DNA of 64,000 nucleotides, taken from Nymphalis io (taxonomy: Eukaryota > Arthropoda > Insecta > Lepidoptera > Nymphalidae). The stretch's first letter is position 1. The number at the start of each line of letters is the position of its first letter. Of the stretch, positions 58,337-64,000 are shown one piece after another. The stretch is taken from contig NC_065904.1 in the NCBI RefSeq assembly GCF_905147045.1, positions 7,874,001-7,938,000 on the forward strand, given 5' to 3'. A program made the position numbers and the translations under genes. Under the pieces are notes generated by a model that had not been told where the DNA came from, ran no database searches, and was given only the letters and a program-made list of their open reading frames with translations.

Positions 58337-58804
58337 TTACAAAATATCATAAAATCGGTTTTTGTTTACTGGAATCATGTAGACGATTTTTACCAAATAA
58401 GTAAATTAAGTTCATCAAGAGATAATAATCTATATCTAATATTTTTTTTAGTTAATTAAAATAAACATATTTTTTTCTGCACGCGTCGGTTGGTTGCGTA
58501 TTATCGCGCTCTGACGCACCCCAGCTGACTAGCTATTTCTGGCAGACAGTGCACGGGGGGCTACAGTTGCAGTTGATAGTAACTGCGTAAGCAATCTCAG
58601 GGACAAAAAACCTAAATATCTTAGATAAACTTAAATTATTAACCGAATTGGAAGAAAACGAATCTGTATTCACACCGTTTCTTTGTATATGTGTGTGTTT
58701 CTTTATATATATATATAATTTACTTGAACGGTTTCTAAGAATTTTTGACTTGATTAATGTTGAGGTAACCAATTTTAGATACTTATGGAAAGGTTGATAA
58801 AATA
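58337..58804. other. Non-coding stretch
   Basis: No gene. A GC-elevated patch lies at 58480-58570 (GCGCTCTGACGCACCCC). A TA/TG-rich microsatellite lies near 58686-58718. Confidence 0.45.
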
Positions 58805-59004
58805 TGGCACATTGGTTAGAAACCTAACAAGCAATACTGAATTTTCATTTCCTTAATTTTTGTTTATTTATTTGTCTAATGCCACATGTATAACCACCAA
58901 CACGCATTGCAGCAGCGTGGTGGAATAAGCTCCAAACGTTCGCCTCAAAAGGAGATGGGGCCTTAGCCCAGCAGTGTCATTTTAACATGCTATTACTTTA
59001 CTGT
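58805..59004 (+). mobile_element. Metulj-like SINE, damaged head
   Basis: The A box is recognisable in TGGCACATTGGTTAGAA, but the B-box region is deleted down to CAAGCAATACTGAATTTTCA. The 3' half (AGCAGCGTGGTGGAATAAGC to CTTAGCCCAGCAGTG) is well kept. Confidence 0.8.
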
Positions 59005-59089
59005 TTAATTTACCATTGCTATGTAAAGATATATTCATTCAATTATTCATTTACCTTGCATTCAAAAGGAAATTTATTACACAAACGTT

Positions 59090-59155
59090 AAGACGACGGT
59101 AAGTAAAAACGCAACAACCAAATAAACTTTGGATTTATAATATTAGTTAGGATTT
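59090..59155 (+). repeat. Family D repeat terminus
   Basis: CTTTGGATTTATAATATTAG with a preceding AACAACCAAATAAA segment is the shared end of family D. Nothing else of the family is attached. Confidence 0.45.
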
Positions 59156-60440
59156 CTTATGATCGAAATCTTAGGATATGAACGATCTTCATTTTGAAAT
59201 AAAACTTCCTTGCATAGAAAAGTACCCACAGATAAAAATTGTAAGTTATTTTTTAATAAGATTCGTATAATCATGTCGCAATAAGTTTCAATATATTTGT
59301 CTGTAACTAATATATAACACAAATAATTTTATTACCAACCGCGATGACTCGAAATTTAACCGTCACCTACACGTTTGCAAACATTGTAATACCCTTTTAT
59401 GATTAACAATACATTGAACGACAAATATTGTTACATATGCTTGGATAAATCGTGAAGGTTCTAGTTAAATCGAGATTTTTATGAAGTATTTATAATATGA
59501 CACAGATTTTTTAGGATTCCATATTCCAAATGTGTGTTACTGGCTGAATATTTTAGGAATATAAAAATAATCAAATTAAAAAAAAAATCCCTTCAAATAA
59601 CTTGTCGGTTACCTACGTAATAAAAACGAAAATTGTGTTAAAATACTGACGAATACAAATCTTTGTCCGTAAAAAGATACAATTACAAAAGAGAAAGCAA
59701 TAGATAAAGAAAGGTTGCCTGTACCTATTATAAAATTCTTAACATAAGTATTATTCTAACTATTATGCGATGAAATATGAAAAATAAGCTTACAAAGGTA
59801 CTTATCGTTAGTTAAAAGTCTGGGTAGCTAATCTGTAATTATTGTAAAAACAATACTAATTGATGAATTTCGAACTCGAAATTTAAATATCGAACGTTAA
59901 ACATTTTTCACAATTTACTTTCATTATAACATTTTTAGTACTTAACAATCTAGGTATCTTTACTGTTGTCTTGGTTTTTAATAATTCACGTTAATCAACA
60001 AAAAAATATTTTTCAAATTAAGTTCTAAGCATGTATGACTTCATACTTTAATTATAATAAATATTTATTATTTTCTATACCTACATCAGTTGTAATGTGT
60101 TTTTAGATACATTGTCATATAAAACTATTACGCCGCAAATATTATCTTCGCATGATTTAACGATTTACAGCAAAATCATTAAGATAATATGTAAATAAAT
60201 TATAATATGAATGTTTACAAAAAACTCGCTTCAGTAGGTATATAAAAATGTTTGTATAGCAACGTCGTGTAACTAAATACGTAATTATTTTATGTTATTC
60301 TGATATTCTTTTATTTAACGATTTCAAGTCGGCTATTAAATACAATATAATAATATTAACATAATAATGTATTGTGTATATAAAGTTTCATATTCATTAA
60401 CGAATACATTTTTTAATAAAAATAAATGTTGAAACGATGA
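59156..60440. other. AT-rich non-coding stretch
   Basis: No gene or repeat is supported. Confidence 0.5.
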
Positions 60441-60690
60441 TGGCCTTATGTATTGGGTCACCTGAGGGTAATTGGTGACATGCCCATACACATTTCTGTG
60501 AGAAATATCAATCGTTCCTTACATCGCCATTGTGCCACCATACCAACCACCAAACCAAGAATTTATGCCCCCCCGTGTTTGTAATTACACTGGCTTGCTA
60601 ACTTTACACCGGAACACAGCAATATTTACTGACGATGTGTAGTGCTGGATATGTGATGTGCAGTGGGTGGAGAGGGCCTACCATAAGTAA
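60441..60690 (-). mobile_element. Family B repeat, ancient copy
   Basis: GGGTCACCTGAGGGTAATTGG, CCATTGTGCCACCATACC, GTTTGTAATTACACTGGC, CCGGAACACAGCAATA and GGGCCTACCATAAGTAA keep the family order at low identity. Confidence 0.72.
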
Positions 60691-63086
60691 TATATATTTT
60701 CATTAATTTTGTTTACGTACAGCATCTAGGTTAGATGCATTCATTTATTTTTCGATTTCATCGTTTACATACAAATGTACTGCTTAAATTAATTCTTATC
60801 GTAATAAACAATAAGATATAATTGCAAAATATAAATCATCCAACACGAGAGTAATACACAATATTCAAAATGGCCACTAATTCGATATCTCGCCATGTGT
60901 ATCGACTCAACGCACATTAACGTGTCGGGTGACCCGTCACTCCTGCAACGATGCACTCTATGCAACTTCTATAAATAAATACGTTTTGTACTAATTGAAT
61001 ATCGAATTCGCTGATTTATTACTTTATATAATTAAAATTATCATTTTATATTTAATCTATATTTTTAGTGTATAGTCTGTAGAAAAGTAAAAATAACATA
61101 AAACTCGTAAGTGTTTTCGTTGCACTATTAAACATTTTTAAAGTTAAAATATATTGGGTGAGATGAGAATCAAATTTCAAGGTCGAATTTCAGTAAAACG
61201 CTTTCGTAATGTAACGTTTGAGTGAAACGAATCTGGCGCAAAATGGTTTTATTTATGTCGTCTTCGCCGCTTTCATTTATATTCAGATAAATGCATTAAT
61301 TCGTATAAAAAACAACGAAAACCCGTTACGTTTATTAATAAAATTGCGTTTTTATTTGCAACGTTGTTTAAACTGAGTACACACGTTTCCTTAAAAAAAT
61401 GTATGATGTTAGTTTCGTGTTACAAGAGGGCCACGCGCAAGGATTAGATCAGGGATGGTCCAGAGGGAGGCCTGAAATAGCCTCGCACGGGACACGGGGA
61501 GCATCTGCTGTGTATAAATAGAACCCTCAGTAGTATCAAGGACATGTCTGTTTATGTCATCATTGTCGCAACACCGAATAAGATTGCTGCGTGCTTTCTT
61601 GTGCTTGTGTTGTTAATCGTATTATCGTTTCATTTATATAAGTATATTTGTTGTTAATATATGTGTATGTATATTCAGGGCTGTGTACTTGTAATAAAAG
61701 TTTTTATATAATTTTTAAATTTTTAAAATTCTAAAATACCTTTTTTTTATACATTTTTATTACAAACGCAAAGTAAATTACCCAAAACTATTGATAAATC
61801 GTTGATAATTGTTAGCGATTCTATTCATTTAAATTTAGTTTCACAATAGACATTTATCACATAACTTATTATTATATATTATCTATGACGTCACGAATCA
61901 GGTAGCTTTGCGCTGAGGATAGAAGAGAAATGATATTTAAATAACAACTTCCTTTAGTCCCTAAATCGTAACCAACATTTGGTTAGCAGTTTTTGCTCCG
62001 AACATTCCAATAAAATGTTTATCGTCGTTGCGTTGGATGCACATGTGACTCTTAGCTGAAGATTATTCTAAAATTTCCAGATTGCCACCCGGGCAAAAAA
62101 TAAATAAATCCACGAGCACAAAAAATGACCCAATCCTTGAGATTACCATCCCCTTGAAATACAGTTACAGTTATTTGTGGATACGAATCCATTTATGGCC
62201 AGTGTCTCTCCCTGTCATAGCGGTAATATTAAAAAGGTATATAGAAAAGTCGTTATATAATCATATCTAATTAAACGTAAGATTTGCTAATAAAATTAAT
62301 AATAGCCCAGCAGTAGGATTGAACTGTCATATTGACATTGATTTATATTGTATAATTTAAAATAATTTTAAACATTAGGTATAAATGAAAAGTGAGAAAT
62401 AATTAGTGTTTCATTTGTAAATATTTCATGTTATTAATAATTTTTAAATTACATAAATAATTTTACAGCGAATCTGTAAGTTTGTGTGCGGTGGTGGCGC
62501 AGTGGCACAGGCGCATTCGACCCGCAGGGTTATCATTTCCTGTTCTCATTTTAAATTTATAACACATCGTTTTTTGCTTACAGCGGGGAGGCTGAAGTTT
62601 TATTATACGTCTGAATATTTCATGTTAGGGCGGGAGCGATACTCACTCAATTTTAATGGCACTTTTAAAAAAAACTAAGATTATATTTTGTTACCAATTT
62701 ATTAATAAAAAACATTGATAGTTAAACTGTTTTCGGAACAACAAATAGTTATTATTTTCGTATATGTTGTAAAAAAATATATGAATTCCATATGAATTGT
62801 TTATAAAGTTGCATGCACACGACAAGGCTACGATTCGCTCGATAAAACCGTTGAACAACAATTTTATTGTACAATTTATATAGGTAATTGTTTATTAGGT
62901 CGAACTCGGTCGGCGCGCTTTGTGGCGACATTGTTTTTATTACCTTTCAATTCGATTCACATGCTATATGGATTCGTCTTTATTACATTCAAATTTCCAC
63001 AAACAGTGAACACGCCTTTACCGTGTATAACTTTAACTTGTTTTTTTATGTAATTTTGAGAGTATGTATTTAACAAATTTTATTAA
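60691..63086. other. Non-coding stretch with a possible promoter-like patch
   Basis: No supported gene. A GC-rich patch at 61430-61505 is followed by TATAAATA at 61513-61520. A short tail AGCCCAGCAGTAGGATTGAA near 62306 may be a minute SINE remnant. The 64-codon frame at 62484-62678 has no recognisable content. Confidence 0.4.
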
Positions 63087-63318
63087 TTTTTTTTATGGTG
63101 TAGTTAAGCGGACGGGCAATATGGCCGCCTGATGTTATGTGGTCACCATCACCCATAGATATTCCTTAGATCGCCAATGCGCCACCAACCTTGGTAACTA
63201 AGATGTTATGTCTCTTGGACCTGTAGTCACTCTTCTAACCGGAACGTAATAATACTAAGTTTTGCTGTTTAGCTGTAAAATATCTAATAGACGGGCTCGC
63301 ACAAAGACCTACCACCAA
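63087..63318 (-). mobile_element. Family B repeat, diverged copy
   Basis: T-run, AAGCGGACGGGCAATATGG, CCGCCTGATGTTATGTGGTC, GCGCCACCAACCTTGG and GACCTACCACCAAGG. Small internal deletions shorten it to about 230 bp. Confidence 0.8.
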
Positions 63319-63572
63319 GGATTCAGAGAAAAAAAATATTTTAGTTATGCATTATATCGTTGGTAAAGATAATATAACTTCATTGTTATGACAGGTATTG
63401 TGGAGCATTCAGTCACTGAATAGGGACAGGCGATTTATTAAAAGTATTGTTTTCTATCTTTAAAAAGTTTTTGCCTTTAACAAATATTGACTGATTACAA
63501 AATGTATATAATATATTTTAATTCACAATAGCTTTTAATACCTGATGGTTTTAACTGGATGTTATATTATAA
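63319..63572. other. Short non-coding stretch
   Basis: Nothing supported. It ends with the probable left duplication TTATATTATAA (63562-63572) of the next SINE. Confidence 0.5.
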
Positions 63573-63947
63573 TTATTGACTGCCTCGTTAGTCTAGTGGC
63601 TTGATGTAAGGCCGCAGACCCGGAGGTCCTCGGTTCAATTTCCAGGTCTGGCCAATAAAAAGTTATTAGGTTTTTCTGCCAGAAAATTCTCAGTAGCGGC
63701 CCGGAGTCTGGAATTTGAAAGTGCGTACATTCTCTTGCCTCGGAAAGCACGTAAAAACGTTGGTCGTGCGCCTGAACTCTTTCCGGTCGTGACGGATTGC
63801 CGTCCCATCGGATTATGAGAGTTAAGGAATAGAGAGTGTACCTGTGTTTGCGCCCACACTTGTGCACTATAATATCTCCTGCATAGTTGGCTAATCTCTG
63901 TTGAGATTGGCCGTGGCCGAAAATCGGTCTGGAGGACATTATTATTA
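63573..63947 (+). mobile_element. Family C tRNA-derived SINE, full length
   Basis: The best family C copy. Its head has an A box in TTAGTCTAGTGGC and a B box in GGTTCAATTTCC, spaced as in a tRNA. The body has CAATAAAAAGTTATTAGG, CGGATTGCCGTCCCATCGG and TGTGTTTGCGCCCACACTTG, and it ends GGTCTGGAGGACATT followed by ATT repeats. TTATATTATAA occurs at 63562-63572 and 63948-63958 and is probably the target-site duplication, though it is low in complexity. The minus-strand open frames across it are repeat artefacts. Confidence 0.86.
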
Positions 63948-64000
63948 TTATATTATAAACTTTATAATCCTCATTGTTACCCAGTTATAGTTATAGGGAA

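Noticed and set aside
62484..62678. A tRNA-like or coding segment (GTGGCGCAGTGG then TTCGACCC)
   Set aside because: The A-box-like and B-box-like parts are too close together for a tRNA or SINE head, and the open frame has no recognisable content.

Overview
This window looks like AT-rich insect nuclear DNA, most likely from a butterfly or moth. The basis is its dispersed repeats: a tRNA-headed SINE that I recognise as Metulj-like (the butterfly SINE family), a second tRNA-headed SINE, a roughly 290-bp poly(A)-tailed repeat present in about a dozen copies, an RTE-type LINE, and a CR1-like LINE whose ORF1 has a PHD finger. Nothing looks bacterial or viral. The species call rests on my memory of these repeat families, not on a search.

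Only one host gene is supported. Two phase-compatible coding exons on the plus strand (49580-49813 and 50517-50774) end just where the ARID domain of the Retained/Dead ringer (ARID3) transcription factor would begin. The rest of the ARID domain is not visible in the following 13.2 kb, so the gene appears to continue through a long intron past the window. Its upstream exons and promoter are not resolved. A GC- and CpG-rich block at about 42.1-43.6 kb with paired YY1/Pho-like motifs and a 33-nt candidate microexon at 38.47 kb are the best upstream candidates.

Layout: 0.7-10.4 kb is AT-rich non-coding DNA with one SINE with a clear target-site duplication, LINE relics and a 3x45-bp hairpin tandem repeat. 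A CR1-like LINE with two uninterrupted ORFs occupies about 10.5-15.0 kb. From 16 to 29 kb there is a dense repeat graveyard: a SINE inserted in a SINE, a repeat inserted in an older copy of the same repeat, a hAT-type MITE with a perfect 8-bp duplication, and LINE 3' ends. From 29 to 46 kb the DNA is mostly unique, with GC-elevated blocks that may be regulatory. From 46 to 51 kb come the retained-like exons, with two retroelement fragments in the intron between them. At 54.0-55.9 kb sits a 5'-truncated, mutated RTE LINE bracketed by an 11-bp duplication. The last 8 kb is non-coding with further SINE copies.

I did not find an undescribed multi-gene system. The most informative items are the intact LINE, the well-dated nested and fold-back repeat insertions, and the candidate regulatory landscape upstream of the ARID3-type gene.
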